Notes under the pieces: model-generated | What the model was told of the DNA's origin: nothing | Databases searched by the model: none | Seen by the model: only the letters and a program-made list of their open reading frames with translations | Shown here: positions 1-12,120 of the stretch, in pieces | How the letters are laid out: each line of letters opens with the position of its first letter | How positions within the stretch are numbered: position 1 is the first letter of the stretch | Program-made: the position numbers and the translations under genes | NCBI RefSeq assembly: GCF_019059575.1 | Contig: NW_024881851.1 | Coordinates: forward strand, 136,501 to 200,500 | Source: Amphibalanus amphitrite | Taxonomy: Eukaryota; Arthropoda; Thecostraca; Balanomorpha; Balanidae | Length of the DNA: 64,000 bases | Direction of reading: 5' to 3'

Positions 1-661
1 GGCACTTCGCTGGGTGTCTGGCACGCATGGACTTGGCGATGGGCGTGTGAGCGCTACACTCGTAGTGCAATGATTATCGGATTGCATGGAACGAGAACTA
101 CCGGGTGCGGCCGGGGGAGGCGGTCACGGTGCCAGGTTTTCCGCGGCCGCTCCAATGTGCCGCACCGGGGGCCAGCATCGCCCATGAATTACCGTAAGAA
201 TGTAAACAGCGCACTTGTTGTCAATGAATTACACCGACATTTATTGGTATTGAGCATGATCATTGATGTTTGTACCGTACCAATATACGATGGCATTGGT
301 TTCCCACAGCGATATTACCTCCTGCCCGGTCAGGGTTTTTGTCTTCGTCCTGGAAAGAATACAAATAAAGACGATGTCATTTGGTATTTGATTTTACATT
401 TTCTTCTTGAAATCATAAGCAAATTGATCACTCATTGGCAATCATTTGCGACACTAATAGCTTTCTGCAGTTCGTATATTCTGCGGTCTTTCAAGCGTTT
501 TAAACTGCATTTCAATTGTTTTAAAATGCATTTCATAAAGATTAATTTGGATCTCAACTGTTTTAATATGGGCTTCACTTGTCTTAAATTGGATTTCACT
601 TGTTTTAATTTGGTCTTCAGTTAGATTAATTTGCGCCTAAAAAGGTGTAGTTTTAAATATG
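1..661. other. AT-rich non-coding segment with a degenerate repeat
   Basis: No gene is recognised here. An open frame at 70-624 has no recognisable motif and I treat it as chance. From about 490 to 626 a degenerate unit of roughly 25 bases recurs, built around TGTTTTAAATTGGATTTCACT-like words. Since the next gene enters this window already in its middle, this is probably intron of the cyclin L gene. Confidence 0.4.
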
Positions 662-1836
662 TTAACCCGCGCCCGGCTGGGGGTCCTGGATTTCCACGCC
701 CTGCTGGGGGGGGGGGGGTGGGAAGGCGGCGTTCGAAAGAGCGTCAAAAATAATGATGAAATCACTTCGGTCAATTTTTTGGTCAGGTCAAAGGTCAGGT
801 CACCAGAGGTCATTGAAGGCAAAATTTCGACGTTGAAGGTCGAATGTCGAAAATTTTCAAGAAACCAACGCATAACTCGGGAACCAATAGAGCTACAGCG
901 CCGCAGAAAAGCGCATTCGATAGCCCTATTAACGCCCTTTCTGAGTAATTCTCTCAGATTTGACCTAACGTCAATGGTTTTGCCTGCAGGGGGCAAAAAC
1001 TGCAAAAATAGCCGATTTTTTTTCGGAAACAGTTTTTCTGCAATAACTTTTGACCCAAGCCTTGTACGAGCTTACTTTCACCGGCATCGTGTTCCTCTCG
1101 TCAAGACGCCTCGAATGAACTATAACTTGACCTTGAAAGGTCAACTTGAAAATTTGACCTCAGGTCAAGGTCATGACCTGACCGGAAAGGGTCATGTTGC
1201 ATATCAGTCGATCCGTATCGTCGAGCTGAACACATTTAAGGCGTTTTCATCGCTCTAGCATGCCTCTATCAAAAGTTATTTGCGAAAAACTGTTAGATAC
1301 CATTCGTGACCTAAGACGACCTCAGGGCATAAACAAGGGTCACGCTCACGGACACCATTTTCATGTTCAGTGTGTCTAAACCACTTGTAATTCGGTGTTT
1401 GGGAGTGTTTATAATGTCTTTCGTCCAAAAGAGGCGCATTTCAATTTTCTCCCATTGACTTATAATGGGGAGGTCGCAAAATTGACCTGACCTTAGGTCA
1501 TCGATATCAAAATTCTGAGACATACATTTTGTACATGCTATTGCTCTTAGCAATCGCTGAAAGTTTCAAAGCGATCGGTCACTCGGTGTAGCTATGACAG
1601 ACATTGAAACTTTTTATGAGGTGAGGTCACTTCAAGTGACCTGGTGACCTGACCTTGAATGACCTTGGTCTGAAATTTTCACAACATGTGTAGAATTGAT
1701 GTATGATAAGGTGTACCAAAAACGGCGGCGCGAGCGCCGCCGTTTTTGAGATATTCGCAAAAAACCACAAGGGAAAAACCAAAAGTGTTCAACTGTTCAA
1801 ACACCCCCCCCCCCCCCCCAGCAGGGCGCGGGTTAA
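662..1836. mobile_element. AGGTCA-rich TIR element, copy 1
   Basis: The element opens with TTAACCCGCGCCCGGCTGGG and closes with CAGCAGGGCGCGGGTTAA, so its ends are inverted repeats. Just inside each end lies a long G-run or C-run. The interior is dense in the hexamer AGGTCA and its complement TGACCT in direct, inverted and overlapping arrangements. Examples are a direct repeat with one-base spacing at 785-797 and a perfect palindrome AGGTCATGACCT at 1168-1179. No transposase frame is visible, so it is a non-autonomous element. It matches the copy at 2714-3915 in opposite orientation over nearly its full length. Whether TTAA belongs to the terminus or is a target duplication is not resolved. 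I do not recognise the family. Confidence 0.75.
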
Positions 1837-1897
1837 GCGCAGAGCAGAAAAACTACCTTGGCGGGGAGGAGAGAGTCCTTTCATCTGCGGGCGAGGG

Positions 1898-2713
1898 TTA
1901 ACCCTCGCCCGTATGGGGGGGGGGGGGTCGAACGAACCCTTCCGCTCGGTTTTTCGCGAATTACTCGCGTAAAAAGCGGCCGATCGCGACGAAACTTTCA
2001 GTACCCTCGCGTTAATCAATTCAACACCTACCCTGAAAATGTCATGGTCCCGACTCAAATGATCTTTGACCTGTGACCTACTTTTCGAGATCATGGTTGG
2101 CCGGAATCGTGATTCGGCGTATGTCGGCTCGCATTAGCCGCGCGTTTGCAGTCTTTAAGTGGTTTCAAGCGTTCGAACATGTGATATGTTAGTCCCATGC
2201 ATTAGGGTGGGTATCAAGGTCACCTGAAGGTCAGGTCAGGTCATTGACCTTTGATGACCTTGGTTCACTTTCTTCGAGTTTTACATGTATCCAGGCTAGT
2301 TTTTGGAGCTGAATTCGAATTTAGCAACCATTTGAACATTTACGAAGTAGTTTCGGTGCCTTCGTAACATGTTACGAAGCTGGTATATTGCGCGATTGGT
2401 GGTAATTTTTTGACCATAGGTCAATATTTGACCCAGTTATGGCAGATCAAAATGTCAAATTTCGGGGAAAAGCTATAATTTTCCATATTACATAGCCAAT
2501 ATTGGCGAATCTATGAAACATGGCGACATGGAACATTCACGACCGTGTTTCTCAACGAATTGGGAACAAAATGATGTATAGGTTACCGCATTTCAGTCAT
2601 TACTGGCGTGACTTGTTCCTCGGGAACACGGTAGGTCACACCCGCCGTCAGCGAGGATGGTCGTAATTGACCTGGGTTGACCTTGTAAAGGTCAAGGAAA
2701 AGTCTTGAAAGCG
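1898..2713. mobile_element. AGGTCA-rich element, second subfamily
   Basis: The start is TTAACCCTCGCCCGTATGGG followed by a G-run. The interior differs from copy 1 and includes a gene-free stretch with ACGAAACTTTCAGTACCCTC and the palindrome TTCGTAACATGTTACGAA near 2363. The same interior recurs at 9563-10080 and, inverted, at 49300-49838. The right boundary abuts the TTAA of the next element, so this copy may be truncated. Confidence 0.6.
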
Positions 2714-3915
2714 TTAACCCGCGCCCTGCTGGGGGGGGGGGGTGTTTGAACACCCCCCCCTTGTGGTTTTTCGCGAATATCTTAAAAACGGCGGCGCGGA
2801 GCGCCGCCGTTTTTGGTACACCTTATCATACATCAATTCTACACATGTTGTGAAAATTTCAGACCAAGGTCATTCAAGGTCAGGTCACCAGGTCACTTGA
2901 AGTGACCTCACCTCATAAAAAGTTTCAATGTCTGTCATAGCTACACCGAGTGACCGATCGCTTTGAAACTTTCAGCGATTGCTAAGAGCAATAGCATGTA
3001 CATAATGTATATCTCAGAATTTGGATATCGATGACCTAAGGTCAGGTCAATTTTGCGACCTCCCCATTATAAGTCAATGGGAGAAAATTGAAATGCGCCT
3101 CTTTTGGATGAAAGACATTATAAACACTCCCAAACACCGAATTACAAGTGGTTTAGACACACTGAACATGAAAATGGTGTCCGTGACCCTTGTTTATGCC
3201 CTGAGGTCATCTTAGGTCACGAATGGTATCTAACAGTTTTTCGCAAATAACTTTTGATAGAGGCATGCTAGAGCGATGAAAACGCCTTAGATGTGTTCAG
3301 CTCGACGATACGGATCGACTGATATGCAACATGACCCTTTCCGGTCAGGTCATGACCTTGACCTGAGGTCAAATTTTCAAGTTGACCTTTCAAGGTCAAG
3401 TTATAGTTCATTCGATGCGTCTTGACGAGAGGAACACGATGCCGGTAAAAGTAAGCTCGTACAGGGCTTGGGTCAAAAGTTATTGCAGAAAAACTGTTTC
3501 CGAAAAAATCGGCTATTTTTGCAGTTTTTGCCCCCTGCAGGCAAAACCGTTGACGCTAGGTCAAATCTGAGAGAATTACTCAGAAAGGGCGTTAATAGGG
3601 CTATCGAATGCGCTTTTCCGCGGCGCTGTAGCTCTATTGGTTCCCGAGTTATGCGTTGGCTTCTTGGAAATTTTCGCCATTCGACCTGGAAATCGGCGAA
3701 ATTTTGCCTTCAATGACCTCTGGTGACCTGACCTTTGACCTGACCAAAAAATTGACCGAAGTGATTTCGTCATTATTTTTGACGCTCTTTCGAACGCCGC
3801 CTTCCGCGTATCGCTACGTGGCCCAGGAGCCGAGTTACAAGGGGGGTGTTCAAACACCCCCCCCCCCCCCCAGCAGGGCGTGGAAATCCAGGACCCCCAG
3901 CCGGGCGCGGGTTAA
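2714..3915. mobile_element. AGGTCA-rich TIR element, inverted copy of 662-1836
   Basis: The ends are TTAACCCGCGCCCTGCTGGG and CCGGGCGCGGGTTAA. The segment 2731-2760 is a G-run, a short spacer and a C-run that would form a hairpin. Sequence corresponds to copy 1 in reverse, including the AGGTCATGACCT palindrome at 3347-3358 and the one-base-spaced direct repeat at 3729-3741. Together the two copies make a 3.2-kb inverted repeat with about 0.9 kb between the arms. Confidence 0.75.
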
Positions 3916-4603
3916 GGTGATAATTGAACCACATATTAGGATTCAGGACCTCAAGAAACCCCACTTACAGCCCATATCACGGAGGTCGGCGTGTGAAGAT
4001 GCGAGGTCATTGACCTTGGTTGGCATAAGAAAGGTCAATATACAATGTAAAGATTCATGTCCATTGTCCTGTCAAAATCGGACATAAATTACACGGAATA
4101 GTTTCGTTCTTGTCCAGTTACGCGGAATGTACGACTTTGTCAAAAACGGTCGGAGGTTGTACAGGTCTCGCGGGTTATAGCGGCAGGTTTTGCCCCTATG
4201 GACTTAAGTAAATTTTCGGCTATATCGTCTTCGTCTTAAGCTTTTAAGGGTTGAAGCTGCGATCGGTTTATTCGTACACAATACACATGCCTGCCATGAT
4301 GAATGATCCTCCAAAATGGCTTCATCGTTTATCGATTAGTTTCTGAGATATAGCCGGAAATGTTAAAAGGCAAAACCTACCGCTTAAACCCCCGAGAGCC
4401 GTACCTTTTATGACGTCATTACTCGGTGACCTGACATGACCCGAACATATATTCTTTTTTACCAAAAGCTGCGCAAAGGATGCCTCAGAGGCTATGAAAA
4501 ATTTCAGGACTATCCGACTAATGGTTCGGCGCCCATCACAAAAAAAAAATCATCAGGGGGTCGCATGGACCCCTCCCCCCTTCCCTGTCAGGGCGAGGGT
4601 TAA
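3916..4603. mobile_element. Partial AGGTCA-type element
   Basis: This stretch ends in CAGGGCGAGGGTTAA, the complement of the family terminus, preceded by GGACCCCTCCCCCC. It carries sparser TGACCT words and a TGACGTCA-like site near 4410. The left end was not found, so the copy is partial or diverged. Confidence 0.45.
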
Positions 4604-5242
4604 GGATCATAGTTTTGTTTGGTTTTCCAAAAAGATATTCGTACACCTCTTCCTACGTTATTACTCAATCATGCAAGCAAAATACATTGTTGTCTGTTGG
4701 CCGCATTTTCACATTTAATTTCCTTCTGAGAGATTGCATGTTTTTGTTGATGACAAGTGGGGGGACGACTGCTTTTATTTTTCCGAAACAAGCAAAAAAA
4801 GGCTACATTTTTAGATGTTTGTCATCTTTCTATAAGCAAAATGCTGAATACTACATCAAATGAATTGATTCATGTAAAATAAAGAGGTGACCAAGAAGGC
4901 AATATATTCACTAGTTTTGTCCTTTGATTCCTCCAGAGCCTTTTTTACGTCTTGCAGACGTTGTATTGGCCGTCGGCCGGCGGGACGTATCTAGTCGCGG
5001 CGCCAGGGCACTGCCCTCCGATGGGCCGCCCTGCTTCTATAGTTGACACTAAGCGCCGTGACCGTATATCCTGACCAGGCTCGGAGGGCCGACCATCCAC
5101 CCACCCACCACCAGCATTACCTCAGCCGGTGCTGCCGAGGACGCGCCCGGACCCGCCCCGGGAGGAGCAGGCCGCCAGAGGACCGCCGCCGCCCGCCGCC
5201 GCGCCGGGCACCCCGTGACCCCCAGCCGCCTTCTTTCCGCAG
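4604..5242. other. Probable intron of the cyclin L gene
   Basis: No element or gene is recognised in 4604-4940. From about 4950 the sequence becomes GC-rich and runs into a pyrimidine tract and CAG at 5241-5242, the splice acceptor of the cyclin L exon. The preceding cyclin box exons are not seen in this segment. Confidence 0.4.
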
Positions 5243-5447
5243 GAACGCCATGAACGACGCGCTACGCACCAACGTGTTCGTGCGCTTCAGCCCCGAGACG
5301 GTGGCGGCCGCGTGCATCTACCTGGCGGCGCGCGTGAAGCGCGTGCCGATGCCCAACCGGCCGCACTGGTTCACCGTTTTCGACATGCGCGAGCAGGACC
5401 TGCGAGAGATCGCCACCGCCATCATGAAACTCTACACACGCGCCAAG
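5243..5447 (+). CDS. CCNL1: Cyclin L exon: end of cyclin fold
   Basis: The first base completes a codon split by the upstream intron. The ATG at 5250 is an internal methionine (the conserved NxMNDSLRTNVF region), not the start codon. The exon ends AAG and is followed by the donor GTATGT. Confidence 0.92.
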
Positions 5448-7137
5448 GTATGTAAGGATGGTGCAGTGTAGAGCTGGCGTAAATGAATATTCCTGTTCCA
5501 AGTATTTGATGTAGTATCGTGCCAAGACACGGTTCAAGAGTTGAACTGAATGCAATTATTTGGATCATCGCTTTTCATTGCACCGAACGTAGCTACGAAC
5601 CTTTGTTCGTGAATCGTGATTGACATTCCTCTGACCAGTCACCTGTGCCCGCAGCCGAACGCCGAGCAGCTGGAGCGTGCCATCGAGGAGCTGCGCGCGC
5701 GCCAGCAGGAGCTGCGCCTCAAGAACAAGCTGCTGTCGGGCACCAACACGCCGCAGGGCGCGGGCAACTTCAGTCCGGCCGTGTCGCACAACAACTCGCC
5801 GGCCGAGCAGCGCGGCGCCTCGCTGGTCGACTCGACCGGCCGCGAGACGCCCAACGGCGCCGCGGCCGGCTCCGACCCGGCCGCCGACGCCCTGCTGCCC
5901 GACTCGGCCAAACTGAACAAGGAGAACATCGCCTCGGCGCTCGCCAAACGCTGCGACAGGTGAGCGCCCTCCTCAAAGACCAGTGCTTTGGCGCGCTGTC
6001 TGGGTATTTGCACTTAGCTGCGTGTCAGGACATCGACATAATATTTGTCTTATGTATGAATGTTTCGACAGTTGCTATTTCGGTAAATTGAGTCATTCGG
6101 AAGGTCATTTTAATGTTTGACACGTATTGCTAATAACTTTAGCTATTTTCTGGCCCAGTACCGTTTTCTGTTTGTCCTCCGGCGTAACTTTGCGTGGGTG
6201 CATATTTTGCTGCTATTGCAAATGTGTTATAACATGCCGCTTGCCCGTAGATTGATGTCTTTTATGTGTCCATGTCTCCGATGCCGTGCTCTAACTCCCG
6301 GTCTCCGTCGCCCGCAGCTCTCGGTCGCGCTCGTCCAACGAGGACTCGGACCGGCGCAAGCTGCAGTCGAAGAGCCGCCGCGACCGCTACCGGTCCCACT
6401 CGCGGTCCCCGAGCAACGCACGGCGCCGCCACTCGTCCACCCCTGACCGGCACCGGACCAAGCACAAAAAGGACAAGGAGCGCAGGTAAGGAGCAATGTC
6501 GATATTTGGGGAGTGGCCGCCTCAGTGATACGACTGGAACTACGGCGATTGAACCCACGGCATGCACTCATGAAACATGCTGAAAGACGCACTTCAAATG
6601 TTAATGCTTTTGTCCCTTGGTATTTGTGTACACACAGAGCTCACGAAAATCCATATGCCCTTACACACTCGACAGCAAATATTTCCTATTGATGTGACAA
6701 TGTTACATTGTTACAATGCTTCATGGTTAGATGTTGGGCGTTGTTTGCCATACGGCTGAGACTGACAGTTGTAGATGGCACAGGGTTGGGCAGAGTTAAA
6801 TTTGGTTTGGGTACCTAGATAAGGTTGAGAATCGGGATATGACGGGTGAATGCTGACTTTTGCATGTGTTTGCCAGAACTCTGTGACCTGTGGCATTCAG
6901 CGCCTCAGTTATTTCCCTCTTGATTCGTGTTTAACCAGCCTCCTCGCCTGTGTCCCCAGCCGCGACAAGACGCGCCACCGGTCAGTGGAGCGCGGCCGCT
7001 CGCGCTCGCCACTGCGCTCCAAGTCGAAACACTCGTCCCAGAGCGTCGGCAAGCGCGACCGCCGCGGCTCGCCGCAGCAGGACCGGCACAAGAGCAGCAA
7101 GAAGCGCTCGTACGACTCGAACCACAAGCGCCGCTGA
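5243..7137 (+). CDS. CCNL1: Cyclin L (CCNL1/2-like), 3' four exons
   Basis: Cyclin L pairs with CDK11 and links transcription to pre-mRNA splicing in nuclear speckles. The exons are 5243-5447, 5655-5959, 6318-6485 and 6960-7137, all with GT-AG introns and phases that join without a break. The first exon reads [13 protein letters not shown], then [12 protein letters not shown] and PNRPHWF, which are hallmark cyclin L positions at the end of the cyclin fold. The second exon is a low-complexity linker beginning [13 protein letters not shown]. The third and fourth encode the arginine-serine tail ([10 protein letters not shown], then [12 protein letters not shown]) and end in HKRR and TGA at 7135-7137. 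The amino-terminal cyclin repeat is missing because it lies upstream of the window behind an intron of at least 5 kb. The family assignment is firm. The choice between CCNL1 and CCNL2 is not meaningful outside vertebrates. Confidence 0.93.
5655..5959 (+). CDS. CCNL1: Cyclin L exon: linker
   Basis: Acceptor CCCGCAG and donor GTGAGC bound a 305-base exon in phase 0 at the start and phase 2 at the end. It encodes a predicted helix rich in Glu, Arg and Leu, followed by a Ser/Pro/Ala-rich disordered segment containing [12 protein letters not shown]. Confidence 0.9.
6318..6485 (+). CDS. CCNL1: Cyclin L exon: first RS-rich segment
   Basis: The exon continues the split serine codon and encodes repeated Arg-Ser and Arg-His words ([24 protein letters not shown]). 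It ends with donor GTAAGG. Confidence 0.88.
6960..7137 (+). CDS. CCNL1: Cyclin L last coding exon
   Basis: The acceptor is TGTCCCCAG. The exon encodes a basic RS tail and ends in a TGA stop. The same phase-2 junction as the preceding exon supports the model. Confidence 0.88.
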
Positions 7138-7670
7138 GCGGGCTCGCTGTCCGGCTCGGAGGGAACTGATACAGCCCACTGTGCGCGGCGCCAGTCGGGG
7201 TGGGACGGACAGGTCTGGGTCTGCGACTGTGAACTGCGGACGGGTGAACGGAGCTCCGTGCGGCTCGGTGTGCTCGATGTGCTCGATGCTCCATGCTGAT
7301 ATGCGGATAAGTGTGGGAGCGCGGCTGTGTGCGGAGTCGTCTGATAACCCGATATGGATTATGATGGACGATGGTTGTTGAGAGGTGGTAACGCTGGCGC
7401 CATGTTCGCCTTCAGTTGGTCGCAAGTGAGCCTTTTCGGTTCCTTGGACTACTGAACTGAGTCTGAATGAGCCTGATTGCTGATCGCCGGAGTGCGTGTG
7501 TTCATGTCGCTATTGATGGGGCGGAGCTTATGGATCTCGCTCCCGCAGCGATTAGGTACCGATTGTCATAATACATCAATGTGTATAGATCATGTCACAA
7601 TATGCATTTGTGTGGATTGGATGTGTGTATTTTATGGTGGGTAATAAACACTGAGTTACCCGGTTCGGCC
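7138..7670 (+). terminator. Cyclin L 3' UTR with poly(A) signal
   Basis: About 0.5 kb of non-coding sequence follows the cyclin L stop. A canonical AATAAA is at 7643-7648, so cleavage is expected near 7660-7675. Confidence 0.7.
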
Positions 7671-8199
7671 TTTTTTACTGACGAGAATTGAATGGGAAAC
7701 ACGGAATCAAGATGGGCTGCTACTGCGACTGACCGCCCGCGGGTTAAAAGGGCGCCGAGTGTGGACTTTTAGGACGTGGTGAGAAAAAGATTATTAACCC
7801 GCGCCGTGCTGGTGGCCTGAACTTTCCGCCGAGTGCTGGGGGGGGGGGGTGTTTCCACGCTCCACCCCCCCCCCCCGTCTAACTCGGCTCCTGAGCCACG
7901 TAGCGACACGTGGAGCGGCAATAGAAAGAGCGTCAAAAATAAGGAGGAAAACACTGGTCATTTTTAAGGTCAGGTCACCAGAGGTCGTCAAAGGTCAAAT
8001 TTAGTCAATTTCAATAACTTTGGAAACTGCCAACGGCTAACTCGGGAACCAATAGAGCTACAGCTCCGCGGAAAAGCGCATTCGATAGCACTTTTACAGA
8101 ACTTTCTGAGTTATGCTCTCAGATCTGACCTCAGGTCAACGGTGTAGCCTCCAGAGGGCAAAAACTGTAAAAATAGCCGTTTTAACCCTCGCATGTGTA

Positions 8200-9562
8200 C
8201 AGGGTGTAACGAAATTATCCGGACATCTATTTTTTCGCCATATCTGCTCGCAAAGTTTCTTTTTTAATGTTAGAAGCTGGAAAGTTGGATGAATGCATAC
8301 CTCTGATAGCTGCTCTCAACTCAGCAGTGACCCTGACCTTGCGAAATGACTCTTGCTCTGAGTAAGAGTCGAGTCGCCGACGGGTTCATTTGATAGTTTT
8401 CGTTTAAGGCAATGGAGAGAAGGGAGTTCAGTCTCTCGTTTCGTAGTAAGGCTACGTGTTGTTGGCATGGTGGCATGAGCCAGAAGCTGGTCTGTCAGCA
8501 GCTGGACATCAGCAGCAGCCAGTAGCACATCTGCCTGAGACGTAATAAGCTTGGACTTGGTGGCAGACTCAGCCCGGCGTCGATCGCGAAGGGCGCCCTT
8601 TGCCAAGTGGTGAGGAGAGTTGTCAGGATAGCGACAAGGAAACGGCACCAATTAATCCGCAAACTGACTCGAATTCTTACCAAGGCAGATAATAAGAGGT
8701 CCCACATCATGATTCACCGTTACCCGCCCTTTAGCTTGGTTTTACTGCTCTTCAAAGTGAAAAAGCCAATGAAATTGACGGGAAAACAACCAGTCCACCA
8801 CGTTTGGCCTCAGGCCAGGGCGTGTCCACTGGTCGAAGGAAGACATGAATGAGCTGGCCTGGTCAGATGGGAAGCTGTTCGAGCTGCGATGTCCGTTGAA
8901 CCGTCAAATCGGCCATGTGTGGGCTGCCAGCAGCTCAAACATGCCGGCCGTCGCCGGCGTCAAACATCCGGCCAAAATTCAGACCTGGAGCATGTTCAGC
9001 TGCTGTGCAATATTCAAGCTGTTCATGACGCCACAGAAAACCACTATCAGTGACGAGTATTACCGGTGCAACATCATGGCTAGCGATTGGTTGGAGCCAC
9101 TGAACCAGACGGCACAGGAGGGCTCGGTTTCTGAACGCGTACTGATGCCTGATTCAAGTCGCGCAGTCTTCATGCGGGGCGGCGCACCACCTTCAAGTCC
9201 CTAGCAGTATGAGACGTGATGCCGAAAGGACCTATTGTTCTTCTGGGCTAACGGGCTATGGCTTGGAAATAGTTCCCATCCCAATTCCATCGATATCTTA
9301 TGGACTATTGTCCAGCAGGAGATGAATGAGGGGACACCCGCCACCAGCGCCGCCCAGCTGTGGGCACAGGTTAGTAAGGCGCTGCTCTACATGAATGAAA
9401 CCCACTGTGCTGGAAAACCCAGTGGCTGGAATGCTCCAGAAATTTGTACCTGCGCTCTTATGAAAGGTGGCTACATAATCATTCAAAAGGGAAAATACCA
9501 GATTGTCTTGCTTCTTAATTACAGCGCGACGAAAGGTGTCCGGATAATTTCGTTACACCCTG
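8200..9562 (+). mobile_element. Tc1/mariner-like transposon, decayed
   Basis: The ends are inverted repeats beginning CAGGGTGTAACGAAATTATC, flanked by TA on both sides (8198-8199 and 9563-9564), as Tc1/mariner elements require. The length of 1363 bases fits the superfamily. It sits inside an AGGTCA-type element just after TTAACCCTCGCATGTG. Confidence 0.85.
8495..9530 (+). pseudogene. Tc1/mariner transposase remnant
   Basis: In several frames the translation carries transposase landmarks: WSDGKLFELRCPLNRQ, then WSMFSCC, then VFMRGGAPPSS where an intact enzyme has QDGAP, and finally NSIDILWTIVQQEMN, the region of the last catalytic acidic residue. Stops and frame changes break it, and the catalytic Asp of the QDG motif reads as Gly in this copy. 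It cannot encode an active enzyme. Confidence 0.75.
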
Positions 9563-12120
9563 TAGGGGGGTCGGATGGACCCCCCCCCCATGGTTTTTCG
9601 CGAATAACTCGCGTAAAAAGCGGCCGATCGCGACGAAACTTTCAGTACCCTCACATTGATCAATTTTAAACCTACCCTGAAAATTTCATAACCCTGACCC
9701 AAATGACCTTTGACCTGTGACCTCTTTTCCGAGACCATGTTTGGCCGGAATCGCGATTCTGCGTATGTCGGCTCGCATTAGCCGCGCGTTTGCAAGCTTT
9801 TCGTGGTTTCAAACGTTCAAACATGTGATTTGATGTTGCTTCCATGCATTAGGGTGGGTGTCAAGGTCACCTGAAGGTCAGGTCAGGTCATTGACCTTTG
9901 GTGACCTCGGGTGACCTCGGTTCACTTTTTCGAGCTATACATGTTTCTAGGCTAGTTTTTGGAGCTGAATTCGAATTTAGCAACCATTTGAACATTTACG
10001 AAGTAGTTTTGGTGCCTTCGTAACATGTTACGAAGCTGTCAGAGGCGGTTGACACGTACTACGAATACCCGTCACGATGCCTACTGGTTGACCTGACCTG
10101 ACCTGACCCGACCTGGTCTAAATGCTTAAAGACATCATCTGTGATCAAAACTAACACGACATTCGTGATCAGCACCCCGAAAAACCCCTTAACAGCCACA
10201 CTTTACGACTTTCTAACAGGTCCCGATTTTCCCGACTTTGGGTCATTGACCTGACCTGGAAGGCCACCCAATGACCTAGGACCTTAAAATTGGGTATCAT
10301 CGGCTTCCTCTCGTCACGGGCAACACGCTCGTTTTTTCCGCGAAGCTCTAGCTCGATCAGGGGCCAAACGGCAAGGGGGGGTCCAACCGACCCCCCCCCC
10401 CCCCCTACACATTAGAAGCTGGCAAACGCCGCACACATGCGAGGGTTAACAAAAAAAAAAAGTTTTCCGGCAATAACTTTTGACTCAAGAGAGCCACAAC
10501 ATTACTTTTGGCAGCATCGTGTTCCTCTCGTCGAGACGCGTCGAATGAACTAAATGAACTATTTGTTGACCTTGAAAGATCATAAAAATGACCTCAGATC
10601 AAGGTCGTGACCTGACCGGAAAGGGTCATGTTGCACATTAGTCGATCCTTGTCGTCGAGCTGAATACAGCTGATGTGTTTTCACCGCGCTAGCACGTCTC
10701 TATCAAAAGTTATAGCCAAAAAGCTGCTGGTGACCGTTCATATCCTGAGATGACCTCAGAGGAATGCAGAAGGGTCACAGGTGCAAATTTCCGATTCAGT
10801 GCGTCACGTTTACATATGAACCGATGTTTGAGAGCGTTTTAACGAAATTCATCCAAAAGAGGCGCATTTCAATTTTCTCCCATTGACTTAACCCTCGCCG
10901 GACCTATTGGTTTTCTACATACGCGCCGGCCGAGGGGGGGGGGGCGGGTACGACCCCCCCTCGCCGTTTCGCCCCTGGTGGAGCTAGCGCGTCGCGGAAA
11001 AAACGAGCGTGTGCGTCGTTACGAGACGCAGAGATTGGTACCCGATTTTAAGGTCCTAGGTCAACCGGTGACCTCTGAGGTCAGGTCAAGTGCACCAAGG
11101 TACGGTTCAGTTTTTGGTGAATAACTTCGCAAAAAAGGGCCGCAGAGCCGCGATTTTGGCAGCATTGTGTTCGCCTCGCTCAGGCGCGTCGAATGATATA
11201 CTTTTTGTTCGGGTCAGGTCAACTTAGGGTGTTGACCTCATGTCAAGGTCAGGTCAGCACCCCCAGGTCACGAAGTTGGTCGAAAGAGGTCATGTCGCAT
11301 ATCATTCGATTCGGCAGGTCTTCCTGAGCCCATTGGTGGCTTTCCCGACTCGCTAGCTCAATTTGGTCGGGAGTTATTGACGAAAAACTAATATGACCTT
11401 GATGACGTCATAAATGACGTCACACAAGGTCAACATTGCAAAAGTGACGCATCTAACCTTGCAAGGAGTGCATCAAATCACGATTCTGTGTGCTTGAGAT
11501 AGTTGGAGATCGTTCCCGGCGCCAAAATAGCAGTTTTCATTTTTCCCCATTGACTTACGATGGTGAGGTCACGAAAATGACCTGACCTCATATGACCTTT
11601 AGGAAAAAATCCGAGATATACAAGTTGTGAGACTTATAATGGATACTAGATCCTGCAAGTTTCATTTCCCTGTGACATCTCCTCCGGCAGTGAGGGCGTT
11701 GCGAAGTTGCGACATCTGAAGACCGTGCCAGAGGCTCACTTATGACGTCATAGGTCAGTGACCTGACCTGACCAAAAAATGCGGTTGGTGTCAAAAGATC
11801 CTGCTTGAATCAAAGGTCAGGTATGCCAAGTTTCAGCTCTCTATCGCCAGCGTGTTCGGAGCTATCGCGAAAAAAACCTATGGGGGGGGGCGGCACCCCC
11901 CCCCCCTCGGCCGGCGAGGGTTAAGGAGAGGTCGCAAAATTGACCTGACCTTAGGTCACGGATATAAACAATCCGAGGTAAACCTACATTTTATACGCAC
12001 TGTTATCGCTGAAAGTTTTAAAGTGATCGTTTAGTCGGTGTAGCTATAGCGAGCCTTTGAACTTTTTCTGAGATGAGGTCACTTGACGTGACCTGGTGAC
12101 CTGACCTTGAACGACTTGTA

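Noticed and set aside
70-624. Plus-strand frame of 184 codons
   Set aside because: It has no domain, runs into a degenerate AT-rich repeat, and has no splice or start context that supports a gene.
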